Shown: positions 15,275 through 15,290 of the stretch, one piece after another
How the letters are laid out: every line of letters begins with the position of its first letter
Position numbering within the stretch: the stretch's first letter is position 1
Origin: an uncultured Collinsella sp.
GTDB lineage: Bacteria; Actinomycetota; Coriobacteriia; Coriobacteriales; Coriobacteriaceae
Assembly: GCA_958346935.1 (NCBI GenBank)
Contig: CATVTM010000050.1
Span: 1-15,290, forward strand
Direction of reading: 5' to 3'
Length of the DNA stretch: 15,290 nt
The notes under the pieces: model-generated
What the model was told of the DNA's origin: nothing
Database searches by the model: none
What the model saw: only the letters and a program-made list of their open reading frames with translations
Translations under genes and position numbers: made by a program

Positions 15275-15290
15275 GGGTTTGGGGTTGTGG

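Overview
The window looks like a chromosomal segment from a gut actinobacterium of the Collinsella type (Coriobacteriia). This is an inference from the kind of proteins present: a giant signal-peptide-bearing adhesin with a fibro-slime head, many Spy0128-like isopeptide domains and a sortase anchor of the form MPDTG. A small-type bacterial SRP RNA, moderate to high GC and an orphan AAA/DUF4143 ATPase fit the same picture. No marker gene fixes the genus.

Layout. Bases 1-443 carry no convincing gene. They hold three hairpins (14-39, 106-175, 188-235), then candidate promoter elements and an uninterrupted run of nine G upstream of the adhesin. Bases 444-12413 are one enormous gene (3989 residues), a multidomain cell-wall-anchored surface protein that fills about 78% of the window. 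Bases 12414-13006 are non-coding but dense: a hairpin after the adhesin stop, a sigma70-type promoter, the SRP RNA gene (ffs) with its intrinsic terminator, a perfect 27-bp inverted repeat, and copy 1 of a roughly 105-bp dispersed repeat. A complete AAA_14/DUF4143 ATPase gene (13007-14272, minus strand) follows. Its promoter region is built from four units spaced exactly 23 bp apart.

Bases 14417-15132 are a graveyard of fragments: the 3' end of an XRE-type regulator, a frameshifted small membrane protein, and the C-terminal half of an IS21-family IstB helper. The window ends with copy 2 of the dispersed repeat, which retains a perfect 17-bp terminator hairpin. The two copies therefore bracket the ATPase and the fragments.

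The genes do not form a pathway. The adhesin is probably its own transcription unit and needs a sortase encoded elsewhere. ffs is an independent housekeeping RNA. The region to its right looks like a rearranged accessory patch. The signals most worth following are the G9 tract (possible phase variation of the adhesin), the 23-bp promoter array, the paired dispersed repeat, and the GC and domain mosaicism inside the adhesin.
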